A DNA stretch of 64,000 bases from Crocodylus rhombifer (GCA_038503035.1 JAVSML010001156.1:1-64000), one strand, 5' to 3'. Shown: positions 43,856 through 55,764, numbered from the stretch's first letter. Translations and numbers: made by a program. The notes: generated by a model not told the origin, from the sequence alone.

Positions 43856-45495
43856 ACAACCTGTGGGTTTTTTTAAAGAACCCCTACTAATTTCCACTGG
43901 CAATGGGAATGAATGTCAGTTTCATTACCAATTTTTCATTCTAAATCTTAACACTGAAGACTATCTATAATTCCTAGTTCTTTGTCTGTTGTCTAGTTAA
44001 AAGTGGGGAGGGGGAAGAAGCTGCAAGAGGTTTTAAATGCAGAAACAAGAGTCTGTAGGTGCTTAATTACTACAAAAGAGGTGATGCTTACTATAAACAG
44101 CAAAGGGGGATGATGATATGTTTCATCTGGTTAGTGAATACCTGTGCTGGTTAATGATATAAACATAACCATTTGGAGTATTATTCCATGCATGTTAAAC
44201 TGTCTGCATCATTGTGTCTTGATGAAAAAATGACTGAAGATGTTCAAAATACAATCTTTGGATAGTTCCACCGAGAGATGATTTTAACACGTCACAGACG
44301 GTAGAAATCCCTGGAGCTCCAGGAGATCAGAAAATTCCTGTAGGAGGTGGCTGACAGTGATGCACAGCAGGAACTGGTTCCATGCGGTATCACTGATTAG
44401 CAGGAATCTCACCTTGCCAAGCCTCTAAAGCCCTGTGGAAAATGCACCAATTACGTGTTCAAATCTTCAAGCCTTAAGCCATATGTCAGGGGGAAATAAT
44501 TCACTGGCACAGGGCTGTGGGTCAAGCTTCTTAGCACATACAGCTGATGTGATAATGCTTTAGAACTGTAGGAATGAGTGACTTAACTATTGTTTTTCTA
44601 TAAAGGTGAATTTCAAAGAGAATATATATAAATACGATTCATTAAAATCTTGGTATTGTCAAGGGGTAAATGATAGGTGAGGAGGGTTAAAAATCCTTTT
44701 GGCTCCCTAAAAATTCCCTACAGACCTGTTGCTTTGGTCTCTGCTGCAGTTCTAACAGTGGTTCAGCCATCCACTTCTTAAACCTATTAAACAGCAAATC
44801 TGAGGGCAGACTTTGGGGAGGAGGAGAGGAGAAGGATTTAGTTTGCAGGAGGGAAGAACTGATTTTGGGGGGCTAGTGAGGCAAGTATGAGCATTCACTG
44901 AGCAGAGGACCATCTGTTAAGGGTTCAGCTGAATTAAGTAAGGGTTGCTGAAGACCAATACCTGAAAATCTACATCCTGGGATCACCCAATGAGATTGCC
45001 TATATCTACGTAGTAAACTTACTGTCCCTGCCAGCCTGCCCAAGAAATACATTTTTTTCAACTCCGAGGACAGAGATAGGGAGAACACCTGAGGTTCCGC
45101 CATAGAGAGAGTTATACTCCATATTCTCCATCCCTTATAGCTCACAGAACACAAACATTGCAGGATACCAGAAGGTTGAAATGGCCTAGAGCATCTCCTT
45201 GAAGATAGATGTTGGGCATAATTCTGTTCCACCCTTTACCCCACTTTTCAGAAGAGATAACTGCAGGTAACGAGTGGGAAGAAAGAAATAAGATGGTTGT
45301 TTGAAGGGGAGGAAGTTGTGTTGACAATGTCATAGTCTTTATGGGTATTTTGATCTAACTCAATAATCAATATTTTGACACTTTCAAAATTCATATAAAA
45401 TCTTAAATTCTCTAAAATCCACTCAAATCAGTCTAAAAATGTATCTGAGGTATTTATATGCACCATCTTTCTGTAATATCTGAGCACCGAATATT
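43856..45495. other. AT-rich stretch, no gene seen
   Basis: No supportable exon. The 119-codon minus-strand frame at 44873-45232 contains no motif and no repeats that I recognise. Confidence 0.5.
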
Positions 45496-45498
45496 TAA

Positions 45499-45590
45499 AT
45501 ATATTAACCTTTATATAATCCCTGTGAGGTAGGTGTTATTCCCATTTTATACACAGAGACCTGAGGTGTAGGGAGACTAAAAGCACAATC
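45499..45590 (+). mobile_element. MIR / CORE-SINE relic
   Basis: The phrase 'attaacctttatataatccctgtgaggtaggtgttattcccattttata.acagagacctgaggtg' follows the MIR consensus (tcaca.ccctgtgaggtaggtattattatccccattttacagatgaggaaactgaggc) with about the divergence expected of a very old amniote SINE. Only the 3' half is visible. Confidence 0.75.
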
Positions 45591-46245
45591 CATTCTCATC
45601 TCAGAGGAATCTAAATTGGATATAGGTGGAATTTAGGCACTGTAGTTTCAAACAGCAATTCCATTTGATTCCACTTTATAAGACACAAAAATCAGTAAAT
45701 GCCCAAGCTCATTCAATTCCTTTGTTTTGCAAGCTATACCAGGTGCCTAAATTTTGGCTTCTTTGCACGCCCAGAAATCATCCAGTTTGATCAGGTAACT
45801 CCTACCTAAGCTCCATTTGCAATCCAGGTTGGTGTTGTGGAGGTACTTAAGCCACTTGATCCATTAAGTGTGCTAAGTGCATGCCTAACTCACATTTACA
45901 GCATTGAATTGAAGTCAAAAGCTGTAGAAGGAATGGTGCCTTCCTTTTGTCCACTGGTAAACGTGTCTAGGAGGTGGGTGACCTGGGTTCTAGGGTTTCT
46001 TCAGTATGAAAGGATTTTACTAGGTATAGTAACTTATAAGTGGATTAAACCTGCCAGTCAGATGGGGGTTCCAATACAGCTTTGTGCTTAGTGTTTCTTA
46101 CTGGCTATCTCTAGGCATGTCTGAGATTTTCTGCATTGTTCTTTGGAGATGTGTACTTCTTCCAGTCTTTGCATACAGCACTTTAATGTTTAAATTTAGT
46201 TAAATTAAAAAACTGTTTTGAAATATCTAAGTCTCCTGTTGAAGG
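45591..46245. other. AT-rich stretch, no gene seen
   Basis: No gene or clear repeat. The frame 45837-46091 has no motif. Confidence 0.55.
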
Positions 46246-46249
46246 ATCC

Positions 46250-46674
46250 TGTGTGCACCTCTATACATGCTATTAATGTGATTGAATAAACTCTGGTGCA
46301 GTCTGAGCCAAAGTTTATTGCTCCTGGGTGCCGTATTTATATGTGCATCTGGGACCACAACATGTTAAGGCAGATTGGAGCAGCTCCAGCTGGCAGAGAG
46401 CCTAGGGGGCCTTCTGCCAAACCAGGGCTGCTCTGACACAGCTTAACATGCTGTGGAGGGGCTGGCAGGGACATAAAAATGCTCCAGTGCAGGGCTGGCT
46501 GGCAGGCAGCCCCCGCACTGAAACACCCTCACGCCCCAGCCAGCCCTGTCAGTGTCTACGTGTGCTGAGGTGCATCAAATAATGCCACCATAGGATAGTA
46601 CTTGTATTTCAAGTACTAAGCTATGGCGGAGGTAATTAGTTGCCTGTGACCTAATGGGGTTGTATGTGTAGTCG
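46250..46674. mobile_element. GC-cored fold-back MITE, inverted partner of 52115-52510
   Basis: It holds the hairpin 46588-46604/46610-46626 (15 of 17 bases) with 'ccataggatagtacttg'. The GC-rich body (tggagcagctccagctggcag ... gctgtggaggggctggcag ... cagtgcagggctggctggcaggcagccccc) matches the reverse complement of 52230-52440. The other end, aataaactctggtgca, matches 52441-52460 inverted. It is non-coding. Confidence 0.75.
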
Positions 46675-46675
46675 C

Positions 46676-47929
46676 TAGGGCTATGTGAGGCTTCAGACAG
46701 CGCTTTGGATCCGGAGAAGCTTCAGACACTTTGGGGTCCAAAGCAGAACATCTGGGTCAAAGCGCTGGCCTTGTTGGGCTTCCCGAAGCGGTTCAGAGTT
46801 TCCAAAGCACTTCAGAGCCGCCTCGGAGATCCAGCCATAGGATATAATGGGGAAACAATAAAATATCTATGATTTTGTTGTTTTTTGTCTGATTTGAACA
46901 AAACCTTCAGGGGTGGTAGACTCTACAGAAAGAAGGAAGCCTGCCATGTTTCAAGAAGATTGGTGGAGGAGTTTGGGGGAAAACAGCACCCCAAATTCTT
47001 GAAAGCAAAACTCATGTCACGTCTAGGCATTACAACATAGTGGGGTGAAAACTGCAGGGCTGGTAGCTCTTACTGAGGCCACTAAGTCTGCCAAGTTTCA
47101 GAAAGATCGGTCCAGGGGCTTGATTGTCTGTATTGAGTCTTTTCTCTCCTTAGCCTGGTTTTGTAGGTGTTAATTGATGGCAATTAACTGGCTACATTAG
47201 CTAGGTCCTATGTATTGAGCTGGTCCCTGAGTGAATCATGATTGATTGGTAACTGATAACATAGTAGCTTAGCAGCCAGGCTTGCAATAGTGTGTCCCAT
47301 GCCCCAAAACAAACACAAGTCAGTCCCACAAGCACCCATGTCATGAGTTTTGCCTGTCAGCAGCTAGGGGAGCAGGGCCCCAGAGCCCCCCTGCACCGAT
47401 CTTCTCAGCAGCTGGCAGACATCACAGCAGGGGCCACCATCCCTGCAGCTTTCACCCTGTTACACCTTAGCACATGCAGTGTCAGCCATGTCACAAGTTT
47501 TGCTTGTCTGCAGCTTGAGGTGCAGGTCCCCCCCAAACCCCGGCACCGATCTTCTTGAAACTTGGCAAGCTTTGTGGCCTTGGTAACACATAGACATGAC
47601 AGGAGTTTGGCTTTCAAGAATTTGGAGTACAGTTCCCCCCAAATCCCTACACCAATCTTCTTGAAATTTGGCAAGTTTCCTGCTGTCAGCAGAGGCTACC
47701 ATCCCTGTGAGTTTCATCCAAATCAGACAAAAACCAACAAAGTTATAGATATTTCATTGATTCCCCCATTATACCTTATGGCTGGATCTCCGAGGTGAAT
47801 CTGAAGCTTCAGAGCCACTTCAGCTGGATTGAAGCGGAAACCCGGTCCGGAGCTTTGGATCAGATCGTGGCCATCTGAAGCAGCCATATCCGAAGCCAGA
47901 TCAGATCACTGCTGACTCGCACAGGCCTA
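46676..47929. mobile_element. Long fold-back element with internal tandem units
   Basis: It begins TAGGGCTATGTGAGGC and ends GACTCGCACAGGCCTA, the same terminal pattern as 16350-17074. Subterminal arms pair: 'cagagccgcctcggagatccagccata' type text on the left with 'ttatggctggatctccgag' (47777-47795) on the right. The right arm has about three repeats of a unit containing 'accgatcttcttgaaacttggcaag' and 'catgacaggagttttgc' at 47310-47680; the left arm has one inverted counterpart (46950-47110). The phrase 'tttcatccaaatcagacaaaaacc' (47712-47735) pairs with 'gtctgatttgaacaaaaccttcag' (46887-46910). No coding frame is credible. No target duplication was found. Confidence 0.75.
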
Positions 47930-48110
47930 GTACCCAGTGGTATGGAAAACAAGCAGGCCCCAAGCATGCTTGTTTCCAGCATTCTTGGGTTTATTGACTC
48001 ACTTCTTGAAAAGGCCTTTAAAGGTTCCAGTCCTGCAAACACTTGTGAGTTTAGCTCTGCTCACGAGAGGAGTTTAATTAAAAAGTCAATGTGGGTATTA
48101 AGGATTTGCA
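47930..48110. other. Spacer, no feature
   Basis: No gene or recognised repeat, apart from the local hairpin words 'aagcaggccccaagcatgctt'. Confidence 0.5.
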
Positions 48111-48114
48111 ACAC

Positions 48115-48292
48115 TGGGGCCTTACAGAATCAGCAAAGTAGTATTAAAACACCCTACGTTGTAAAATCGATTCAGAGGGTTCTGATTCAATTTGGAGAAA
48201 TTAAAGGGTCTTCTGATTCAATTTGGATTCGGAGATTTAGCTATCTAATCTCCGCCAAATCAAATCAGGGACCGAAGCTTTGCACAGTCCTA
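48115..48292. mobile_element. Short copy of the fold-back family
   Basis: It carries 'gattcaatttggagaaatt' and 'gattcaatttggattcggagatt' phrases and the end gaagctttgcacagtccta, as in 16350-17074. The GC-rich core is absent. This could be a core-less derivative. The left end is not clear. Confidence 0.6.
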
Positions 48293-48348
48293 AGCTCCAC
48301 AGTAAACCTCTCGAGTAGACACGCCCTGAGTTAAAAACCTAGACCTTA

Positions 48349-48508
48349 TACAGACATTCAGTGTCTCCTGGGAGCATCGCTGTGTACAGATAATCAAGCT
48401 TTGTCTCCCAGAGTAAAAATGGCCACTCTAGGAGAAAAATAACCCAGGCATATAACCAGAACTAAATCATTCCTGGAAGAGTGTCTCCTGATAGAGTGAA
48501 TGTCTGTA
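48349..48508. mobile_element. Small MITE with exact 12-bp inverted ends
   Basis: The arm tacagacattca (48349-48360) is exactly inverted at 48497-48508. Inside are further inverted words (gtctcctgggag and ctcctgatagag). About 160 bp and non-coding; superfamily unknown. Confidence 0.65.
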
Positions 48509-48512
48509 CATG

Positions 48513-49950
48513 CCACTAGTCAAACTGATTCATGTTCTTTTGCTGAGACACATACATTTTATTTGTTGGGGTAATTAAAGCTAAACACCTCTGAGAGCAA
48601 GCTAGAATTAGCCTTAAATGACTTGACTGCACAGAATCCTTTGGTAGGACAGGGTGTTCTCAGTCCTAGACCAGTCACTACAACAGACTGTCTTCTCTTC
48701 ACATCACTCAAAGATTTGTCCCATGCACATTCTTCAAAATATTGACAGCCTTGTGGCAGATGTTGGTCACCATGCAGGAGGTGTATTGTACAATTATTTG
48801 TAAATGGCAAAAAGAAGAAAGAAATTCATCTAACTACAGTCACTCAGGCAAAGGGCGAGAGTGTAAAACATTAGAGAATGAGAACAAGTGGACTTAAGTT
48901 TATTCTAAAAATGAGTCTCTCCAGCTGCCCTCAGTTGTCTCAAACACCACCCATAATATTGTGCACATTTTTATTTTTACAAGGTTTCTGTGTAAATGTT
49001 TATGTACTGTGAATTAAATCATGCACTAAAAAGGGCAGGAGATGAAATGGAAAACTCACTAAATATAAAGATGGATAGATTGTTCATTACTCACATTATA
49101 GGATGGCAAGTACTGGCAAAATGTTTCCATCTCAAAAATATTCCTTACTAAAAAGTGCCAGATATGTTTAAAGAAGAAAGCTAATTTCACATTTTTTTAC
49201 TTACTTTTGTGAGGCGTCTTGATCCCCCCCTGCAGAGTAAAATATGAGAAACTATATGACTGATAAATAGCAGTCTACAGAATTTGAAATCCTTAACTTA
49301 GGTTTTACTACTCAACTATCTATTCTAGGAAATGGGTGAGGATGAAAAAGAGTATTGTACAATTTATTATACTTGATTTCCATGACTGGCTTTCTGTGAT
49401 TAGTAGTTAAAGTTGGTGACAAGAATATATTCTTCTTAAATCTAAACATTTAAATCTTCCTCTTTAAAAAAGAATGGGAATTTAGCCACACTGCCAGATT
49501 TGCACTCATCTCTGTCAAACTTTCCATTTATTTCAAGTCTGGAAGACTATTTAGAGATGTGTACTCAGCCAGCCGCTTTCCTGTGTTATCCTCAGCTGTA
49601 CAAAGGTGTCTGCATTATGAAAACAGGTTTCCTAGGCTCTCATGATCTATTAATTGAAATGTGTCTTTTTGAAAGATAATTCAGATATTTTATAAAAGAT
49701 AAATAAAATTACTAAAATGACGTACAATGTCCGAGGATCACATTTTTTAAGAGAATGAAATCATAGTCATGTACCTGTATATTTTTATGTTTAATTCCCA
49801 AAGTTGTACATGAAGATGAAGTATTTGCATATATATAAGCTATTTGAGGTATAGGCCATCTTCTTTTTAAGTATTTGTACAGACTGAATATAATTTGGCC
49901 CTGATCTTTGAGTGGTTTTCTAAGGCAATAGCCTCAGAGGCTATGGCAAT
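48513..49950. other. AT-rich stretch, no gene seen
   Basis: Unique-looking AT-rich DNA with no supportable exon, RNA gene or repeat. Confidence 0.55.
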
Positions 49951-49954
49951 TCCC

Positions 49955-51095
49955 AGAAACACAGAACTGGACAGATCCCTGGGTCATGGAGTCCAGTCCC
50001 TTGCACATGCTGGCAACTACATCCTATAATCTTCCCCATAAATTAGTCGAGCTACATCTTAAAACTAGTTAGGCTTTTTTGCTCCCATTATTCCAAGGGG
50101 AGACTGTTTTAGAACCTCATTCCTCTTATGGTCCTAAATCTTCTTTCAGTTTCCAGCCTAAATTAATTCTTTCTGCTTTTATATCCATTTCATTTTGGCC
50201 AACATTCTCCTTTACCTTCACGAGTTCTTTTTCCCCTGGAGTTTACACCCCGAATGTATTTATAGAGAGAAAACAGCCTTCATTCTGCTAAACTAAATAA
50301 GCCAAGTTTTTTAGTCCTCCATTCCCCAGTCATTCAAGTTTCACCTTCTGCCCCTATTCTACACTGAATTCTGGAACATACATCTTGACCATGGGTGGCC
50401 AGTGTACATGAGACTTCACTGATGACTTGTACACCAGCATTAATAGTTACCCATTCCTACTAGAATTCCTTTGGCTGGTACATTTAGGGCTGCATTTTCC
50501 TTTTTCATGGTTGCATTACATTGTGACTAATAGCCATCTTGTGATCAAGAAGTGCACCAGATTTTTCTCTTCCTCTGTCATTTTGGACTGATGAGCTCCC
50601 AGCTTAAAGCAGAATTTTTTCTTATTTGTCCATATGTGCATGACCTTTTATGTTGCTCAGTTGAATTTCATCCATTTCTAGTGTTCTAGTCCTCGAGGTC
50701 AGTAATGTAACAAAGGATGAATGACCAAGGCATTGGTCATAGATGCCAACCCTGTAGGGGGAGAGAAGGGCTACAAAATAGAAGCAGCTGTACTGCCAGA
50801 CTCACTCTTGCTGTACTGCCAGCAGCACAGCCAGTGATAGTGCCCTACCCACACACCATTTTGCTAAGAGTGCTCAAGCATCATGTCATGCCTCTACTCA
50901 AGGCTTCTGCAACCTTCCTGCATATTTCATCCCCTCTACATTCACAGTGCCTCCTCACGTTGTGTCATCAGCAACTTACAACAGTAGGTGTGCCTACTTC
51001 TTGTGCCAATTCACCCACAAGACTGATCCTTGAGGAACTCCTTCAGCCTGATATTTCTCCTTCAGCCCATTCCTTACCCATCACACATTCTTTCC
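49955..51095 (-). mobile_element. Very old CR1/L3-type LINE remains
   Basis: Read on the minus strand, parts keep the CR1-type C-terminal order: 'tggagtccagtcccttgcac' near the 3' end (49990), N-S-L-P-L-E type residues near 50070-50100, and LGLFSLAEWRL plus YKYIRG-like residues around 50210-50330. Around 51020-51050, 'gactgatccttgaggaactcc' is the inverse of the coding for GVPQGS-type residues. All frames are broken. The stretch 50700-50990 between the two recognisable parts may be a separate insertion. Much older than the other CR1 copies. Confidence 0.6.
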
Positions 51096-51395
51096 CTAAT
51101 ACAAAGAAAGAATTCAGATGTGGACAAACTTCCTGTTAATGGGAAGGATGAAGAAAAAGGTCTGAAAGTAGTCGGGAAAATCACAGAAGTGCATAGTAAG
51201 AGCACACTGTAAGAACACTGTAAACAGGGAGAGAAACAGACTGACTAGATCTTGGATTGAAAACTGAATGAGGTATACATCCATTTGGGAGTATGTCACC
51301 ATGCAAATGAAATCGGGTTAGAAAAAAGAACTATATGGAAGGGTTTTTAGAAAGAAAAATAAACTCCCCAAAAGAAGACAAGAAAGTGTAAGTTT

Positions 51396-52028
51396 GTAGG
51401 TTTGTCAGAGAAGGACTGAAAAGAAAAACTGAAGATTTTCATTATGGTCTCACAAGAACAAGGTATTCTCACAATATCTGTCATCCAAAGGCAGATGATA
51501 AGAAAGAGGCACATCCAGAGAGCATGGGATGTGTGACTCCGCCCCAGGGTGATCCATCATACCAAGCTGGTCACAGCATAATATGTGGAATTTGCAAGAA
51601 GTGTAGACTAAAGGCTAGAGAGAAGTGTTACCACCAGAGTTCACACAAGGCTTTAGAGAATAAGAGCATAAAAACATGATGGGATTTTTCAGTTGGCACG
51701 TTTATGCAGTATATTCCACCAGGCCAGATGTGGTGGTTATAGAAAAGGAAAGAGAGTGCTTTATTGTGGATTTTCTTCTACATTCTATGAGAATGTTCAA
51801 CTGAAAATGCAAGAAAAGGTTGACAAAGATGATTACTTACAGCAAAAAATTAAGGAAGATCTGGAGAAGAAAAATGTAGTACCAATTGTTTGTGGTGTGC
51901 TAAGACTTTATGATGGAGTTATTATCACAACAGCACTCCATAAATTGGAAATTGGCTGTGTTGTAAGGATTTGGGACCTTCCAAAATTAAGACAGATGGG
52001 CACGACTGAAATACTGAGGAAGGAATAA
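51396..52028 (+). other. Two unrecognised reading frames
   Basis: A frame open from about 51396 to 51678, without an early Met, includes a Cys-rich patch (HSIICGICKKCRLKAREKC). A 111-codon frame follows at 51693-52028 with a charged middle (KMQEKVDKDDYLQQKIKED) and a hydrophobic end. Amino-acid composition is protein-like, not low complexity. I do not recognise either. They could be the relic of a retroelement or processed gene, or chance. No splice sites or polyadenylation signal tie them together. Confidence 0.25.
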
Positions 52029-52114
52029 TGTACTGATGGTTAGCTCTAAATGGGGGTGTCTTCATGAGAAGTCTACTACTCAGTAAACAAATTGGCTGTA
52101 CAGTAAACATCATG

Positions 52115-52510
52115 CATCTACACATGTTCCCTTATTAGGCTGGATTAAACTAATAAACTCTGCCATAGGACAGTACTTGTAAATACAAGTACTATCCTAT
52201 GACAGAATTTTTAGTGTGCAGCAATGCACATGTGTAGATGCTGTCCCAGCTGCCTGGGGCATGTGGGTTCTTCAGTGCAGGGGCTGCCTACTGGCTAGCC
52301 CTGCACTGGCGCACCCTTGTACCTCAGCCAGCCCCTCCAAAGCATGTTGAGCCAGACTGGAGCAACCCCGGGCTGCCAGGCAGACCTCCCAGGTGCCTTG
52401 CCAGCTGGGGCTTCTCTGACCTGGCTCAACAAGCAATGAACACCAGAGTTTATTGCATTGCATTAATATGCAATGCAATAAACACACCAAGTTATACCCA
52501 CATTAGCAGT
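52115..52510. mobile_element. GC-cored fold-back MITE with strong hairpins
   Basis: Two strong hairpins bracket a GC-rich core: 52160-52181 with 52184-52205 (20 of 22 bases), and 52448-52463 with 52468-52483 (exact 16 bp, loop taat). The core 52230-52440 is the reverse complement of the core in 46250-46674. The frames 52238-52531 and 52272-52490 are artefacts of this core. Confidence 0.8.
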
Positions 52511-52925
52511 TGCGTTTTTCCCCATGATTGAGGGCAGTATAGGGAAACTAATAGTTATGTGAAGGAGTTTTCATTTTTATATGCAAAGAAGTATTATATA
52601 TACTTGTGCAAAGCATGTAATAAGTCAGTGTTTTGGGTCTCAAAATTTTATATTATTATGTGTGTCAATCTATCCTGTAGTTTGACACATACAATAAAAA
52701 GGTATAGTTGTCCATAGAGGAGTAGGTAGAAGTGATTAGCTGATGTCTAAAATATGTTCACAAATATTCTCACAAATAAAATATTTTAGCATATCTTCCA
52801 TTGGGTTCATTGGGGCTAGAATTTCACCCTTTGGATTTGTTTTTTGTTTGCTTTGTTAAACTTTTAAAAATAGTGAATTTTAAGAAGCTACTCTGAGACA
52901 ATGCATTCTCTCCTGCCCCCATGAT
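52511..52925. other. AT-rich stretch, no gene seen
   Basis: No gene or clear repeat is seen. Confidence 0.55.
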
Positions 52926-52927
52926 CG

Positions 52928-52960
<33 letters not shown>
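52928..52960 (+). repeat. (CTAT)8 microsatellite
   Basis: About eight perfect units of CTAT. Uninterrupted, so likely polymorphic. Confidence 0.97.
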
Positions 52961-53252
52961 CATGTATAAGAACCCAAAATGTAAATAATATTAGTACAAT
53001 CAGAAAATTTGAAAGTTTTATAGCCCTGTAATTCCTTATTAAGGTTTGTCATTCTTCCTATATGAATATAGCTTCTGGAATGTCAATAAGAGTTATGTAT
53101 GTATAGGATGATACATCCTTCCGCACTTAATGAGTTAAAAGATATATTCAGGTCATGGAGGGTGAAACACTATAGAGATTAAAATTGTGTCCCTAATATG
53201 TTGAAAATCTGGCAACAGCATGTTAAAATTACTCTTCCACAGTGAGGTTAAA
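52961..53252. other. Spacer, no feature
   Basis: AT-rich DNA without a supportable gene or repeat. Confidence 0.5.
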
Positions 53253-53255
53253 ATT

Positions 53256-55335
53256 CATAGGATCACAGGAAAATAAACCTAGAAGGGACCTCAGGAGGTC
53301 ATGCAGTCCAGCCCCCAACTCAAGGCAGAAGCATCTCTGACTAGCCTGTCCCACCAAGTATCTGGATAACCTGTTCTTGCTAATTTCCAAGGATGGAGAT
53401 TCCCACAGTTTCTCTAGGTGGCCTGTTCCAAAGCTTAACCACCACCCTCATGGTCAGAAAGTCCCTGCTAATCTCCAACCTAAATTCCTCCTGCTGCAGT
53501 TTGTGGCCATTGCTGCTGTCAGAGAGAAAAGCCTATCTCCATCCCCTCTGTAATACTCCTTCAGGTATCTGAAGACTATTCTCAAACCCCACTTCGGCTT
53601 TGTTTTCTCCAAACTAAATAATCCTAGGTTTTTCAGCCTTTTTTCACCCTCCCAGACCCCTAATCATTTTTTTTTTTGCTCTGTGTTGGATTCTTCCCAA
53701 ACTACCCTTATCCTTCCTGAAATGTGGGGCCCAAAACTGGACACAGTACTCCAGGTGACACCTCATTAGTGATGAATAGGGTGCAAGAAAGAATCACTTC
53801 CTTTAATTTGCAACTGACACTCCTGATAATACAACCCAGGATGCTGTTGGGTTTTTTTGCAACAAGAGCATACTGTAGGCTCATATTCATCTTATGGCCT
53901 ACTGTAACCCCCAGGCCCTTTTCTGTAGTACTGCAGCCTAGCCAGTCATTCCCCAATCTGTATTTTTGCATGCAATTATTCCATCCCTAATTCAGGACTT
54001 TGCACTTGTCTTTGTTGAATCTCACCTGATTGTTTGCAGACTATTTCTCCATTCTATGCAGGTCATTCTGGATCCTAACCTTATCCTCCAGAGTGTCTTC
54101 TATTCCATACAACTTTGTGTCATACAAAAATTTGCTAAGCATGCACTCAGTCCTATCATCCAAATCATTAATGAAGATATTAAAGAATACCAAACCCCTG
54201 CAGAACCCCACTTGATTTTTCATCCCAATTAGACTTGAACCATTGATGACTACTCATTGAGCACCCACCAGTTATGTATCTACCTCACATATCTTCCATC
54301 TAATCCTGTATTTCTTAAGCTTGTTAATGAGAATGTAATGGGAGGCAGTTTTAAAAGCTTTGCTAAAGTCAAGGTGTATCACATCCACTGCTCTCCCTAC
54401 ATTCACAGAACCTGTCACCTTATAGAAGGAAATTAGGTTGGTAAACCATGATTTGCTCTTAGTGAATCCATGCTGGCTCTTCCCGATCACCTTGTTTTCT
54501 TCTAGGTGCTTAACAATAGATTCCTTGGGGTCCTGCAGGATCTTTTCAGGTACTGAGGTCAGACTCACTGGTCTGTAATTCCTTGGATCCTCCTTCCCTT
54601 TCTTGAAGGCAGGAACTACATTTTCCCTTTTCCAATCATTTGCAACATCACCCAACCTCCATGAGTTTCCAAAGCAAGTAGCTCTAAAATTAGTTTAGCC
54701 AATTCCTTCAGTATCCTAGGGTGCATCACATCTGGTCTGGCTAACTTGAAACCATCTAGCTTCTCTAAGTAATCCCTAACCTGTTCTGTCATTACTCTAA
54801 ATTGTTTGTCTCTTTCCCCATCTTTGCTGTCAACTGCACTCATTATCTGCTAGCTGCTCCTATTTATAAAGACTGAAAGCATTAAATACTTCAGGCTGTT
54901 TTGCATCATCTGTAACTAGATTGTTTTCTATATCCTGTAAAGGATCTGTGGTTTCTTTAGTCTTACTCTTACTTTTGATGTACTTGTAGAATCTCTCCTT
55001 ATTGCCTTTTAAGTCCCTTGCCAGCTACATCCCTTGCCTTGGCCTTCCTAATTTTTCCCTGTATGCCAATGTAACACTTTTATAGTCTTTTCTAGCAGTA
55101 TGACTAAGTTTCCATTTTTTATAGATTTCCTTTTTGAGTTTTAATTCATTGAAGAGATTGCTGTCTATCCAGGCTGGCTCCTATTGCACTTCCCATTCTT
55201 ACGTCACAGTGGGATAGCTTGCTCCTATCACCAAAGGGCTTCCTTAAAATACATCCAGCTCTCCTGCGCTCCATTTTCCCTCAGACTTGCCTCCCATGGG
55301 GTACTGTCCACAAGTTCCCTGTGTCTAGAGCTTTT
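53256..55335 (-). mobile_element. CR1 LINE, long but heavily mutated copy
   Basis: The minus strand carries the CR1 3' end (plus-strand 'cataggatcacagg...agaagggacctcaggaggtc') and ORF2 from its C-terminus back to before the RT. Readable parts: LGVTVGHKMNMSLQYALVAKK (53708-53971), FINDLDDRTECMLSKF (54041-54223), NYRPVSLTSVPEKILQ, SQHGFTKSKS and HLDFSKAF (54272-54655), LEKLDGFKLARPDVMHPRIL (54616-54843), and upstream FNELKLKKEIYKKWKL-like residues near 55100-55160. Near 55290, minus strand, STPWEASLRENGAQESWMYF is readable. Frames are broken many times. The 5' limit is near 55335 by loss of similarity. Confidence 0.92.
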
Positions 55336-55756
55336 CAGTACAAAATTGGATGCTGGAATAGAGAGCTTCTTGAGCAAATTGCAGAACCTGAGTGGAAGCC
55401 TTGGTGGTCATTGGCCATGCCTGAACAGAGCCCACATAAGTACAGGCAGAGGAAGAGGTGGCAGTGCCAGGGTCTTTAGCACTGCGCCATTTTCCAGCCA
55501 GTCTGTTGATTTGTCTGTTAGCTCTTTCTTCCTCTTCGACTGCTACATCCTGGAAAAAAAATCTTTTTCTTCTTTCACCTGCTTCCACTCAGCAAGGTTA
55601 CAGTGAAGCAAGGGTGAGAAAAAAGGTGGCTGGGCAAACTCCTCAGCAAACTCCTTCTCAGACTGCCTTGTTTGTTGGCCTGTTCACTGGTGTTGTGCTG
55701 CTGGCTTGCGATCATGAATAGAAACCACACATCATAGTTGTTGGTAAGTGAAAAAA
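55336..55756. other. No gene supported
   Basis: Short overlapping frames on both strands (55325-55811) with no motif. It may be unique sequence or an unrecognised repeat. Confidence 0.45.
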
Positions 55757-55764
55757 GTGTAGAC

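Noticed and set aside
52928..52960. CRISPR-like regular repeat
   Set aside because: Simple (CTAT)n microsatellite with no spacers; no CRISPR array is expected or seen in this vertebrate DNA.
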